DNA of 64,000 nucleotides from Liolophura sinensis (lineage: Eukaryota > Mollusca > Polyplacophora > Chitonida > Chitonidae): positions 1-64,000 of the forward strand of contig NW_027018051.1 of NCBI RefSeq assembly GCF_032854445.1. Reading direction: 5' to 3'. Position 1 is the stretch's first letter; every line of letters starts with the position of its first letter. Positions 10,570-23,954 of this stretch are shown in pieces. A model generated the notes under the pieces. The model worked only from the letters and a program-made list of their open reading frames with translations, ran no database searches and was not told where the DNA came from. Made by a program: the position numbers and the translations under genes.

Positions 10570-11217
10570 ATGATCATTTATGTCATAATCACGTGCACAG
10601 CAACGGCTCTTACTCCATGGAAACCAGGGAAATTGGCAATTTTTCAACAGCTGCCGATACCTGGCCCAATTCCGCATCTTTTGGCACCTTATAAATGTGG
10701 GTCAGTGTTTAGTTGTACTTTTTACAGCAGACTGTATCAAGTACCTTGTGTTTTTCACGTACAAATGGTGTGGTTTTTCTACACGTAGATAAAGACATTG
10801 AGATTGTCTTGGAGTAAGACAATTGCTGGGTGAGTTAAATGGGCTTAGCCCAAAGATTTGACGTCTTCTGGGCTACCGAAGGGCACATAACTTATAGTCA
10901 AAAGTTGAATAACTTAGAAGTAAGACAATTGCTGGGTGAGTTAAATGGGCTTAGCCCAAAGATTTGACGTCTTCTGGGCTACCAAAGGGCACATAACTTA
11001 TAGTCAAAAGTTGAATATAGTAATGACCAGTCGCGATTGTACAGAGTACAGTGTAGCCGATTTCAATTAACAAAAAGACCAGGCAAAAATGCAAAAGTGC
11101 GAAAACTGTTCCAGTGCTGCTGGTAAGAGGCTAATCCGACGTATTTTGTGACGAGAAATCGAATGGTGCAAACCGCCTTGCTCTCCGACCAATACTTTTG
11201 GCTGTAGTGACAATTGA
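10570..11217 (+). repeat. 648-bp monomer with doubled 99-bp block
   Basis: Block B lies at 10813-10911 and 10919-11017 with the ACTTAGA spacer at 10912-10918. The junction AGTTGAATAACTTAGAAG is identical to that at 5536. Both B copies here have the GACG hairpin loop; the second has CTACCAAAGGGC. Confidence 0.93.
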
Positions 11218-11766
11218 ATGATCATTTATGTCATAATCACGTGCCCAGCAACGGCTCTTACTCCATGGAAACCAGGGAAATTTGCAATTTTTCAACAGCT
11301 GCCGATGCCTGGCTCAATTCCGCATCTTTTGGCACCTTACTGAAGTGGGTCAGTGTTCAGTTGTACTTTTTACAGCAGACTGTATCAAGTACCTTGTGTT
11401 TCTCACGTACAAATGGTGTGGTTTTTCTACACGTAGATAAAGACATTGAGATTGTCTTGCACTTAGAAGTAAGACAATTGCTGGGTGAGTTAAATGGGCT
11501 TAGCCCAAAGATTTGACGTCTTCTGGGCTACCGAAAGGCACATAACTTATAGTCAAAAGTTGAATATAGTAATGACCAGTCGCGATTGTACAGAGTACAG
11601 TGTAGCCGATTTCAATTAACAAAAAGACCAGGCAAAAATGCAAAAGTGGAAAAACTGTTCCAGTGCTGCTGGTAAGAGGTTAATCCGACGTATTTTGTGA
11701 CGAGAAATCGAATGGTGCAAACCGCGTTGCTCTCCGACCAAAACGTTTGGCTGTAGCGACAATTGA

Positions 11767-12414
11767 ATGATCATTAATGTCATAATCACGTGCCCAGCAA
11801 CGGCTCTTACTCCATGGAAACCAGGGAAATTGGCAATTTTTCAACAGCTGCCGATGCCTGGCCCAATTCCGCATCTTTTGGCACCTTATAAATGTGGGTC
11901 AGTGTTTAGTTGTACTTTTTACAGCAGACTGTATCAAGTACCTTGTGTTTTTCACGTACAAATGGTGTGGTTTTTCTACACGTAGATAAAGACATTGAGA
12001 TTGTCTTGGAGTAAGACAATTGCTGGGTGAGTTAAATGGGCTTAGCCCAAAGATTTGACGTCTTCTGGGCTACCGAAGGGCACATAACTTATAGTCAAAA
12101 GTTGAATAACTTAGAAGTAAGACAATTGCTGGGTGAGTTAAATGGGCTTAGCCCAAAGATTTGACGTCTTCTGGGCTACCGAAGGGCACATAACTTATAG
12201 TCAAAAGTTGAATATAGTAATGACCAGTCGCGATTGTACAGAGTACAGTGTAGCCGATTTCAATTAACAAAAAGACCAGGCAAAAATGCAAAAGTGCGAA
12301 AACTGTTCCAGTGCTGCTGGTAAAAGGCTAATCCGACGTATTTTGTGACGAGAAATCGAATGGTGCAAACCGCCTTGCTCTCCGACCAATACTTTTGGCT
12401 GTAGTGACAATTGA
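11767..12414 (+). repeat. 648-bp monomer with doubled 99-bp block
   Basis: Block B lies at 12010-12108 and 12116-12214 with the spacer at 12109-12115. The 5' half (ATCATTAATG start, preceded by AAAACGTTTGGCTG) is the same subtype as the two 7-bp-deletion monomers at 2797 and 7282. This links the duplicated and deleted forms. Confidence 0.93.
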
Positions 12415-14061
12415 ATGATCATTTATGTCATAATCACGTGCCCAGCAACGGCTCTTACTCCATGGAAACCAGGGAAATTTGCAATTTTTCAACAGCTGCC
12501 GATGCCTGGCTCAATTCCGCATCTTTTGGCACCTTACTGAAGTGGGTCAGTGTTCAGTTGTACTTTTTACAGCAGACTGTATCAAGTACCTTGTGTTTCT
12601 CACGTACAAATGGTGTGGTTTTTCTACACGTAGATAAAGACATTGAGATTGTCTTGCACTTAGAAGTAAGACAATTGCTGGGTGAGTTAAATGGGCTTAG
12701 CCCAAAGATTTGACGTCTTCTGGGCTACCGAAAGGCACATAACTTATAGTCAAAAGTTGAATATAGTAATGACCAGTCGCGATTGTACAGAGTACAGTGT
12801 AGCCGATTTCAATTATCAAAAAGACCAGGCAAAAATGCAAAAGTGGAAAAACTGTTCCAGTGCTGCTGGTAAGAGGCTAATCCGACGTATTTTGTGACGA
12901 GAAATCGAATGGTGCAAACCGCGTTGCTCTCCGACCAAAACGTTTCGCTGTAGCGACAATTGAATGATCATTAATGTCATAATCACGTGCCCAGCAACGG
13001 CTCTTACTCCATGGAAACCAGGGATATTTGCAATTTTTTACCAGCTGCCGATGCCTGGCCCAATTCCGCACCTTTTGGCACCTTATAAATGTGGTTCAGT
13101 GTTTAGTTGTACTTTTTACAGCAGACTGTATCAAGTACCTTGTGTTTTTCACGTACAAATGGTGTGGTTTTTCTACACGTAGATAAAGACATTGAGATTG
13201 TCTTGGACTTAGAAGTAAGACAATTGCTGGGTGAGTTAAATGGGCTTAGCCCAAAGATTTGACGTCTTCTGGGCTACCGAAGGGCACATAACTTATAGTC
13301 AAAAGTTGAATATAGCAATGACCAGTCGCGATTGTACAGAGTACAGTGTAGCCGATTTCAATTAACAAAAAGACCAGGCAAAAATGCAAAATTGGAAAAA
13401 TTGTTCCAGTGCTGCTGGTAAGAGGCTAATCCGACGTATTTTGTGACGACAAATCGAATGGTGCAAACCGCGTTGCTCTCCGACCAATACTTTTGCCTGT
13501 AGCGACAATTGAATGATCATTTATGTCATAATCACGTGCACAGCAACGGCTCTTACTCCATGGAAACCAGGAAAATTGGCAATTTTTTAACAGCTGCCGA
13601 TACCTGGCTCAATTCCGCATCTTTTGGCACCTTATAAATGTGGGTCTGTGGTCAGTTGTACTTTTTACAGCAGACTGTATCAAGTACCTTGTGTTTTTTA
13701 TGTACAAATGGTGTGGTTTTTCTACACGTAGATAAAGACATTGAGATTGTCTTGGACTGAGAAGTAAGACAATTGCCGGGTGAGTTAAATTTGCTTAGCC
13801 CAAAGATTTCACGTCTTCTGGGCTACCGACGGGCACATAACTTATAGTCAAAAGTTGAATATAGTAATGACCAGTCGCGATTGTACAGAGTACAGTGTAG
13901 CCGATTTCAATTAACAAAAAGACCAGGTAAAAGTGCAAAACTGGAAAAACTGTTCCAGTGCTGCTGGTAAGAGGCTAATCCGACGTATTTTGTGACGAGA
14001 AATCGAATGGTGCAAACCGCGTTGCTCTCCGACCAATACTTTTGGCTGTAGTGACAATTGA

Positions 14062-17000
14062 ATGATCATTTATGTCATAATCACGTGCCCAGCAACGGCT
14101 CTTACTCCATGGAAACCAGGGAAATTTGCAATTTTTCAACAGCTGCCGATGCCTGGCTCAATTCCGTATCTGTTGGCACCTTACTGAAGTGGGTCAGTGT
14201 TCAGTTGTACTTTTTACAGCAGACTGTATCAAGTACCTTGTGTTTTTCACGTACAAATGGTGTGGTTTTTCTACACGTAGATAAAGACATTGAGATTGTC
14301 TTGCACTTAGAAGTAAGACAATTGCTGGGTGAGTTAAATGGGCTTAGCCGAAAGATTTGACGTCTTCTGGGCTACCGAAGGGCACATAACTTATAGTCAA
14401 AAGTTGAATATAGTAATGACCAGTCGCGATTGTACAGAGTACAGTGTAGCCGATTTCAATTAACAAAAAGACCAGGCAAAAATGCAAAAGTGGAAAAACT
14501 GTTCCAGTGCTGCTGCTAAGAGGCTAATCCGACGTATTTTGTGACGAGAAATCGAATGGTGCAAACCGCGTTGCTCTCCGACCAATACTTTTGGCTGTAG
14601 CGACAAATCAATGAATATTGATGTCATAATCACGTGCCCAGCAACGGCTCTTACTCCATGGAAACCAGGGATATTTGCAATTTTTTAACAGCTGCCGATG
14701 CCTGGCCCAATTCCGCATCTTTTGGCACCTTATAAATGTGGGCCAGTGTTTAGTTATACTTTTTACAGCAGACTGTATCAAGTACCTTGTGTTTTTCACG
14801 TACAAATGGTGTGGTTTTTCTACACGTAGATAAAGACATTGAGATTGTCTTGCACTTAGAAGTAAGACAATTGCTGGGTGAGTTAAATGGGCTTAGCCCA
14901 AAGATTTCAGGTCTTCTGGGCTACCGAAGGGCACATAACTTATAGTCAAAAGTTGAATATAGTAATGACCAGTCGCGATTGTACAGAGTACAGTGTAGCC
15001 GATTTCAATTAACAAAAAGACCAGGCAAAAATGCAAAAGTGGAAAAACTGTTCCAGTGCTGCTGGTAAGAGGCTAATCCGACGTATTTTGTGACGAGAAA
15101 TCGAATGGTGCAATCCGCGTTGCTCTCCGACCAATACGTTTGGCTGTAGCGACAATTGAATGATCATTTATGTCATAATCACGTGCCCACAGCAACGGCT
15201 CTTACTCCATGGAAACCAGGGAAATTTGCAATTTTTCAACAGCTGCCGATGCCTGGCTCAATTCCGCATCTTTTGGCACCTTATTCATGTGGGTCTGTGG
15301 TCAGTTGTACTTTTTACAGCAGACTGTATCAAGTACCTTGTGTTTTTCATGTACAAATGGTGTGGTTTTTCTACACGTAGATAAAGACATTGAGATTGTC
15401 TTGCGCTTAGAAGTAAGGCAATTGCTGGGTGAGTTAAATGGGCTTAGCCCAAAGATTTCAGGTCTTCTGGGCTACCGAAGGGCACATAACTTATAGTCAA
15501 AAGTTAAATATAGTAATGACCAGTCGCGATTGTACAGAGTACAGTGTAGCCGATTTCAATTAACAAAAAGACCAGGCAAAAATGCAAAAGTGGAAAAACT
15601 GTTCCAGTGCTGCTGGTAAGAGGCTAATCCGACGTATTTTGTGACGAGAAATCGAATGGTGCAAACCGCGTTGCTCTCCGACCAATACTTTTGGCTGTAG
15701 TGACAATTGAATGATCATTTATGTCATAATCACGTGCCCAGCAACGGCTCTTACTCCATGGAAACCAGGGAAATTTGCAATTTTTCAACAGCTGCCGATG
15801 CCTGGCTCAATTCCGTATCTGTTGGCACCTTACTGAAGTGGGTCAGTGTTCAGTTGTACTTTTTACAGCAGACTGTATCAAGTACCTTGTGTTTTTCACG
15901 TACAAATGGTGTGGTTTTTCTACACGTAGATAAAGACATTGAGATTGTCTTGCACTTAGAAGTAAGACAATTGCTGGGTGAGTTAAATGGGCTTAGCCGA
16001 AAGATTTGACGTCTTCTGGGCTACCGAAGGGCACATAACTTATAGTCAAAAGTTGAATATAGTAATGACCAGTCGCGATTGTACAGAGTACAGTGTAGCC
16101 GATTTCAATTAACAAAAAGACCAGGCAAAAATGCAAAAGTGGAAAAACTGTTCCAGTGCTGCTGCTAAGAGGCTAATCCGACGTATTTTGTGACGAGAAA
16201 TCGAATGGTGCAAACCGCGTTGCTCTCCGACCAATACTTTTGGCTGTAGCGACAAATCAATGAATATTGATGTCATAATCACGTGCCCAGCAACGGCTCT
16301 TACTCCATGGAAACCAGGGATATTTGCAATTTTTTAACAGCTGCCGATGCCTGGCCCAATTCCGCATCTTTTGGCACCTTATAAATGTGGGCCAGTGTTT
16401 AGTTATACTTTTTACAGCAGACTGTATCAAGTACCTTGTGTTTTTCACATACAAATGGTGTGGTTTTTCTACACGTAGATAAAGACATTGAGATTGTCTT
16501 GGACTTAGAAGTAAGACAATTGCTGGGTGAGTTAAATGGGCTTAGCCCAAAGATTTCAGGTCTTCTGGGCTACCGAAGGGCACATAACTTATAGTCAAAA
16601 GTTGAATATAGTAATGACCAGTCGCGATTGTACAGAGTACAGTGTAGCCGATTTCAATTAACAAAAAGACCAGGCAAAAATGCAAAAGTGGAAAAACTGT
16701 TCCAGTGCTGCTGGTAAGAGGCTAATCCGACGTATTTTGTGACGAGAAATCGAATGGTGCAATCCGCGTTGCTCTCCGACCAATACGTTTGGCTGTAGCG
16801 ACAATTGAATGATCATTTATGTCATAATCACGTGCCCACAGCAACGGCTCTTACTCCATGGAAACCAGGGAAATTTGCAATTTTTCAACAGCTGCCGATG
16901 CCTGGCTCAATTCCGCATCTTTTGGCACCTTTTTCATGTGGGTCTGTGGTCAGTTGTACTTTTTACAGCAGACTGTATCAAGTACCTTGTGTTTTTCATG

Positions 17001-19008
17001 TACAAATGGTGTGGTTTTTCTACACGTAGATAAAGACATTGAGATTGTCTTGCACTTAGAAGTAAGGCAATTGCTGGGTGAGTTAAATGGGCTTAGCCCA
17101 AAGATTTCAGGTCTTCTGGGCTACCGAAGGGCACATAACTTATAGTCAAAAGTTAAATATAGTAATGACCAGTCGCGATTGTACAGAGTACAGTGTAGCC
17201 GATTTCAATTAACAAAAAGACCAGGCAAAAATGCAAAAGTGGAAAAACTGTTCCAGTGCTGCTGGTAAGAGGCTAATCCGACGTATTTTGTGACGAGAAA
17301 TCGAATGGTGCAAACCGCGTTGCTCTCCGACCAATACTTTTGGCTGTAGTGACAATTGAATGATCATTTATGTCATAATCACGTGCCCAGCAACGGCTCT
17401 TACTCCATGGAAACCAGGGAAATTTGCAATTTTTCAACAGCTGCCGATGCCTGGCTCAATTCCGTATCTGTTGGCACCTTACTGAAATGGGTCAGTGTTC
17501 AGTTGTACTTTTTACAGCAGACTGTATCAAGTACCTTGTGTTTTTCACGTACAAATGGTGTGGTTTTTCTACACGTAGATAAAGACATTGAGATTGTCTT
17601 GCACTTAGAAGTAAGACAATTGCTGGGTGAGTTAAATGGGCTTAGCCGAAAGATTTGACGTCTTCTGGGCTACCGAAGGGCACATAACTTATAGTCAAAA
17701 GTTGAATATAGTAATGACCAGTCGCGATTGTACAGAGTACAGTGTAGCCGATTTCAATTAACAAAAAGACCAGGCAAAAATGCAAAAGTGGAAAAACTGT
17801 TCCAGTGCTGCTGCTAAGAGGCTAATCCGACGTATTTTGTGACGAGAAATCGAATGGTGCAAACCGCGTTGCTCTCCGACCAATACTTTTGGCTGTAGCG
17901 ACAAATCAATGAATATTGATGTCATAATCACGTGCCCAGCAACGGCTCTTACTCCATGGAAACCAGGGATATTTGCAATTTTTTAACAGCTGCCGATGCC
18001 TGGCCCAATTCCGCATCTTTTTGCACCTTATAAATGTGGGCCAGTGTTTAGTTATACTTTTTACAGCAGACTGTATCAAGTACCTTGTGTTTTTCACGTA
18101 CAAATGGTGTGGTTTTTCTACACGTAGATAAAGACATTGAGATTGTCTTGGACTTAGAAGTAAGACAATTGCTGGGTGAGTTAAATGGGCTTAGCCCAAA
18201 GATTTCAGGTCTTCTGGGCTACCGAAGGGCACATAACTTATAGTCAAAAGTTGAATATAGTAATGACCAGTCGCGATTGTACAGAGTACAGTGTAGCCGA
18301 TTTCAATTAACAAAAAGACCAGGCAAAAATGCAAAAGTGGAAAAACTGTTCCAGTGCTGCTGGTAAGAGGCTAATCCGACGTATTTTGTGACGAGAAATC
18401 GAATGGTGCAATCCGCGTTGCTCTCCGACCAATACGTTTGGCTGTAGCGACAATTGAATGATCATTTATGTCATAATCACGTGCCCACAGCAACGGCTCT
18501 TACTCCATGGAAACCAGGGAAATTTGCAATTTTTCAACAGCTGCCGATGCCTGGCTCAATTCCGCATCTTTTGGCACCTTATTCATGTGGGTCTGTGGTC
18601 AGTTGTACTTTTTACAGCAGACTGTATCAAGTACCTTGTGTTTTTCATGTACAAATGGTGTGGTTTTTCTACACGTAGATAAAGACATTGAGATTGTCTT
18701 GCACTTAGAAGTAAGGCAATTGCTGGGTGAGTTAAATGGGCTTAGCCCAAAGATTTCAGGTCTTCTGGGCTACCGAAGGGCACATAACTTATAGTCAAAA
18801 GTTAAATATAGTAATGACCAGTCGCGATTGTACAGAGTACAGTGTAGCCGATTTCAATTAACAAAAAGACCAGGCAAAAATGCAAAAGTGGAAAAACTGT
18901 TCCAGTGCTGCTGGTAAGAGGCTAATCCGACGTATTTTGTGACGAGAAATCGAATGGTGCAAACCGCGTTGCTCTCCGACCAATACTTTTGGCTGTAGCG
19001 ACAATTGA
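14062..19008. repeat. Trimeric higher-order repeat, 1649 bp x 3
   Basis: Three monomers repeat as a unit with a period of exactly 1649 bp: 14062-15710, 15711-17359 and 17360-19008. Order in each is a CTG-type monomer with CCGTATCTGTTGG and TTAGCCGAAAG; a TAA-type monomer with ATGAATATTGATG, GGGCCAGTG and AGTTATAC; then a 551-bp class C monomer with CCCACAGC and AAAAGTTAAATA. Copies differ at only a few bases: GCACTTAG at 14850 against GGACTTAG in the others, CCTTTTTCATG near 16930 against CCTTATTCATG, and CACATAC near 16446 against CACGTAC. A partial further copy lies at 28987-30639. Confidence 0.95.
14602..14625 (+). other. Dyad at monomer phase point, alternative form (example)
   Basis: In classes with the ATGAATATT start, the same 24-bp interval holds ATCAAT (14607-14612), GAAT, then ATTGAT (14617-14622), a 6-bp inverted repeat whose centre (14614/14615) is at the same place as in the canonical form. 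It differs from the canonical form at five positions. In copies reading ATGAATATTAATG (20108, 22857, 36119, 36658) one pair is lost. Confidence 0.72.
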
Positions 19009-22000
19009 ATGATCATTTATGTCATAATCATGTGCCCGGCAACGGCTCTTACTCCATGGAAACCAGGGAAATTTGCAATTTTTCAACAGCTGCCGATGCC
19101 TGGCTCAATTCCGCATCTTTTGGCACCTTACTGAAGTTGGTCAGTGTTCAGTTGAATTTTTTACAGCAGACTGTATCAAGTACCTTGTGTTTAACACGTA
19201 CAAATGGTGTGGTTTTTCTACACGTAGATAAAGACATTGAGATTGTGTTGCACTTAGAAGTAAGGCAATTGCTGGGTGAGTTAAATGGGCTTAGCCCAAA
19301 GATTTTTAGATCTTCTGGGCTACCGAAGGGCACATAACTTATAGTCAAAAGTTGAATATAGTAATGACCAGTCGCGATTGTACAGAGTACAGTGTAGCCG
19401 ATTTCAATTAACAAAAAGACCAGGTAAAAACGCAAAAGTGGAAAAACTGTTCCAGTGCTGCTGGTAAGAGGCTAATCCGACGTATTTTGTGACGAGAAAT
19501 CGAATGGTGCAAACCGCGTTGCTCTCCGACCAATACGTTTGGCTGTAGTGACAATTGAATGATCATTTATGTCATAATCACGTGCCCAGCAACGGCTCTT
19601 ACTCCATGGAAACCAGGGAACTTTACAATTTTTTAACAGCTGCCGATGCCTGGCTCAATTCCGCATCTTTTGGCACCTTACTGAAGTGGGTCAATGTTCA
19701 GTTGTACTTTTTACAGCAGACTGTATCAAGTACCTTGTGTTTTTTATGTACAAATGGTGTGGTTTTTCTACACGTAGATAAAGACATTGAGATTGTCTTG
19801 CACTTAAAAGTAAGACATTTGCTGGGTGAGTTAAATGGGCTTAGCCCAAAGATTTCACGTCTTCTGGGCTACCGAAGGGCACATAACTTATAGTCAAAAG
19901 TTGAATATAGTAATGACCAGTCGCGATTGTACAGAGTACAGTGTAGCCGATTTCAATTAACAAAAAAACCAGGCAAAAATGCAAAAGTGGAAAAACTGTT
20001 CCAGTGCTGCTGGTAAGAGGCTAATCCGACGTATTTTGTGACGACAAATCGAATGGTGCAAACCGCGTTTCTCTCCGACCAATAATTTTGGCTGTACCGA
20101 CAAATCAATGAATATTAATGTCATAATCACGTGCCCAGCAACGGCTCTTACTCCATGGAAACCAGGGATATTTGCAATTTTTTTACAGCTGCCGATGCCT
20201 GGCCCAATTCCGCACCTTTTGGCACCTTATAAATGTGGGTCAGTGTTTAGTTGTACTTTTTACAGCAGACTGTATCAAGTACCTTGTGTTTTTCACGTAC
20301 AAATGGTGTGGTTTTTTATACACGTAGATAAAGACATTGAGATTGTCTTGGACTTAGAAGTAAGACAATTGCTGGGTGAGTTAAATGGGCTTAGCCCAAA
20401 GATTTGACGTCTTCTGGGCTACCGAAGGGCACATAACTTATAGTCAAAAGTTAAATATAGTAATGACCACACGCGATTGTACAGAGTACAGTGTAGCCGA
20501 TTTCAATTAACAAAAAGACCAAGCAAAAATGCAAAAGTGGAAAAACTGTTCCAGTGCTGCTGATAAGAGGCTAATCCGACGTATTTTGTGACGAGAAATT
20601 GAATGGTGCAAACCGCGTTGCTCTCCGACCAATACTTTTGGCTGTAGCGACAAATCAATGAATATTGATGTCATAATCACGTGCCCAGCAACGGCTCTTA
20701 CTCCATGGAAACTAGGGATATTTGAAATTTTTTAACAGCTGCCGATGCCTGGCCCAATTCCGCATCTTTTGGCACCTTATAAATGTGGGTCAGTGTTTAG
20801 TTGTACTTTTTACAGCAGACTGTATCAAGTACCTTGTGTTTTTTATGTACAAATGGTGTGGTTTTTCTACACGTAGATAAAGACATTGAGATTGTCTTGG
20901 ACTTAGAAGTAAGACAATTGCTGGGTGAGTGAAATGGGCTTAGCCCAAAGATTTCAGGTCTTCTGGGCTACCGAAGGGCACATAACTTATAGTCAAAAGT
21001 TGAATATAGTAATGACCAGTCGCGATTGTACAGAGTACAGTGTAGCCGATTTCAATTAATAAAAAGACCAGTTAAAAATGCAAAAGTGGAAAAACTGTTC
21101 CAGTGCTGCTGGTAAGAGGCTAATCCGACGTATTTTGTGACGAGAAATCGAATGGTGCAATCCGCGTTGCTCTCCGACCAATACGTTTGGCTGTAGCGAC
21201 AATTGAATGATCATTTATGTCATAATCACGTGCCCACAGCAACGGCTCTTACTCCATGGAAACCAGGGAAATTTGCAATTTTTCAACAGCTGCCGATGCC
21301 TGGCTCAATTCCGCATCTTTTGGCACCTTATTCATGTGGGTCTGTGGTCAGTTGTACTTTTTACAGCAGACTGTATCAAGTACCTTGTGTTTTTCATGTA
21401 CAAATGGTGTGGTTTTTCTACACGTAGATAAAGACATTGAGATTGTCTTGCACTTAGAAGTAAGGCAATTGCTGGGTGAGTTAAATGGGCTTAGCCCAAA
21501 GATTTCAGGTCTTCTGGGCTACCGAAGGGCACATAACTTATAGTCAAAAGTTAAATATAGTAATGACCAGTCGCGATTGTACAGAGTACAGTGTAGCCGA
21601 TTTCAATTAACAAAAAGACCAGGCAAAAATGCAAAAGTGGAAAAACTGTTCCAGTGCTGCTGGTAAGAGGCTAATCCGACGTATTTTGTGACGAGAAATC
21701 GAATGGTGCAAACCGCGTTGCTCTCCGACCAATACTTTTGGCTGTAGCGACAATTGAATGATCATTTATGTCATAATCATGTGCCCGGCAACGGCTCTTA
21801 CTCCATGGAAACCAGGGAAATTTGCAATTTTTCAACAGCTGCCGATGCCTGGCTCAATTCCGCATCTTTTGGCACCTTACTGAAGTTGGTCAGTGTTCAG
21901 TTGAATTTTTTACAGCAGACTGTATCAAGTACCTTGTGTTTAACACGTACAAATGGTGTGGTTTTTCTACACGTAGATAAAGACATTGAGATTGTGTTGC

Positions 22001-23954
22001 ACTTAGAAGTAAGGCAATTGCTGGGTGAGTTAAATGGGCTTAGCCCAAAGATTTTTAGATCTTCTGGGCTACCGAAGGGCACATAACTTATAGTCAAAAG
22101 TTGAATATAGTAATGACCAGTCGCGATTGTACAGAGTACAGTGTAGCCGATTTCAATTAACAAAAAGACCAGGTAAAAACGCAAAAGTGGAAAAACTGTT
22201 CCAGTGCTGCTGGTAAGAGGCTAATCCGACGTATTTTGTGACGAGAAATCGAATGGTGCAAACCGCGTTGCTCTCCGACCAATACGTTTGGCTGTAGTGA
22301 CAATTGAATGATCATTTATGTCATAATCACGTGCCCAGCAACGGCTCTTACTCCATGGAAACCAGGGAACTTTACAATTTTTTAACAGCTGCCGATGCCT
22401 GGCTCAATTCCGCATCTTTTGGCACCTTACTGAAGTGGGTCAATGTTCAGTTGTACTTTTTACAGCAGACTGTATCAAGTACCTTGTGTTTTTTATGTAC
22501 AAATGGTGTGGTTTTTCTACACGTAGATAAAGACATTGAGATTGTCTTGCACTTAAAAGTAAGACATTTGCTGGGTGAGTTAAATGGGCTTAGCCCAAAG
22601 ATTTCACGTCTTCTGGGCTACCGAAGGGCACATAACTTATAGTCAAAAGTTGAATATAGTAATGACCAGTCGCGATTGTACAGAGTACAGTGTAGCCGAT
22701 TTCAATTAACAAAAAGACCAGGCAAAAATGCAAAAGTGGAAAAACTGTTCCAGTGCTGCTGGTAAGAGGCTAATCCGACGTATTTTGTGACGACAAATCG
22801 AATGGTGCAAACCGCGTTGCTCTCCGACCAATACTTTTGGCTGTACCGACAAATCAATGAATATTAATGTCATAATCACGTGCCCAGCAACGGCTCTTAC
22901 TCCATGGAAACCAGGGATATTTGCAATTTTTTTACAGCTGCCGATGCCTGGCCCAATTCCGCACCTTTTGGCACCTTATAAATGTGGGTCAGTGTTTAGT
23001 TGTACTTTTTACAGCAGACTGTATCAAGTACCTTGTGTTTTTCACGTACAAATGGTGTGGTTTTTATACACGTAGATAAAGACATTGAGATTGTCTTGGA
23101 CTTAGAAGAAAGACAATTGCTGGGTGAGTTAAATGGGCTTAGCCCAAAGATTTGACGTCTTCTGGGCTACCGAAGGGCACATAACTTATAGTCAAAAGTT
23201 AAATATAGTAATGACCACACGCGATTGTACATAGTACAGTGTAGCCGATTTCAATTAACAAAAAGACCAAGCAAAAATGCAAAAGTGGAAAAACTGTTCC
23301 AGTGCTGCTGATAAGAGGCTAATCCGACGTATTTTGTGACGAGAAATTGAATGGTGCAAACCGCGTTGCTCTCCGACCAATACTTTTGGCTGTAGCGACA
23401 AATCAATGAATATTGATGTCATAATCACGTGCCCAGCAACGGCTCTTACTCCATGGAAACTAGGGATATTTGAAATTTTTTAACAGCTGCCGATGCCTGG
23501 CCCAATTCCGCATCTTTTGGCACCTTATAAATGTGGGTCAGTGTTTAGTTGTACTTTTTACAGCAGACTGTATCAAGTACCTTGTGTTTTTTATGTACAA
23601 ATGGTGTGGTTTTTCTACACGTAGATAAAGACATTGAGATTGTCTTGGACTTAGAAGTAAGACAATTGCTGGGTGAGTGAAATGGGCTTAGCCCAAAGAT
23701 TTCAGGTCTTCTGGGCTACCGAAGGGCACATAACTTATAGTCAAAAGTTGAATATAGTAATGACCAGTCGCGATTGTACAGAGTACAGTGTAGCCGATTT
23801 CAATTAATAAAAAGACCAGTTAAAAATGCAAAAGTGGAAAAACTGTTCCAGTGCTGCTGGTAAGAGGCTAATCCGACGTATTTTGTGACGAGAAATCGAA
23901 TGGTGCAATCCGCGTTGCTCTCCGACCAATACTTTTGGCTGTAGTGACAATTGA
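18458..23954. repeat. Pentameric higher-order repeat, ~2749 bp x 2
   Basis: Monomers C-D-E-F-G at 18458, 19009, 19559, 20108 and 20658 repeat at 21207, 21758, 22308, 22857 and 23406 (period 2749, then 2748 bp). Private markers repeat in order: CATGTGCCCGGC and TTTAACACG in D, GAACTTTACAA in E, ATGAATATTAATG with CCACACGCG in F, CTAGGGATATTTG with GAGTGAAATGGG in G. I count only a handful of differences, for example CTCCGACCAATAATTTTGG near 20080 against CAATACTTTTGG, and AGAAGAAAG near 23106 against AGAAGTAAG. The first monomer is also the last monomer of the trimer array, so one array probably grew out of the other. Confidence 0.95.

Larger units (their letters stand above)
10021..14061. repeat. 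Seven-monomer run, repeated at 56613-60653
   Basis: Monomers are at 10021, 10570 (doubled block), 11218, 11767 (doubled block), 12415, 12964 and 13513. The run recurs at 56613, 57162, 57810, 58360, 59005, 59551 and 60103, with offsets of 46587-46593 bp and both doubled-block monomers in the same places. The right-hand copy carries scattered one-base indels that this copy lacks. Confidence 0.87.

Noticed and set aside
21053-21063. AATAAA-type polyadenylation signal in class G monomers (ATTAATAAAAAG)
   Set aside because: It arises from one base change (AACAAA to AATAAA) in a few monomers and no transcript or coding region lies upstream.
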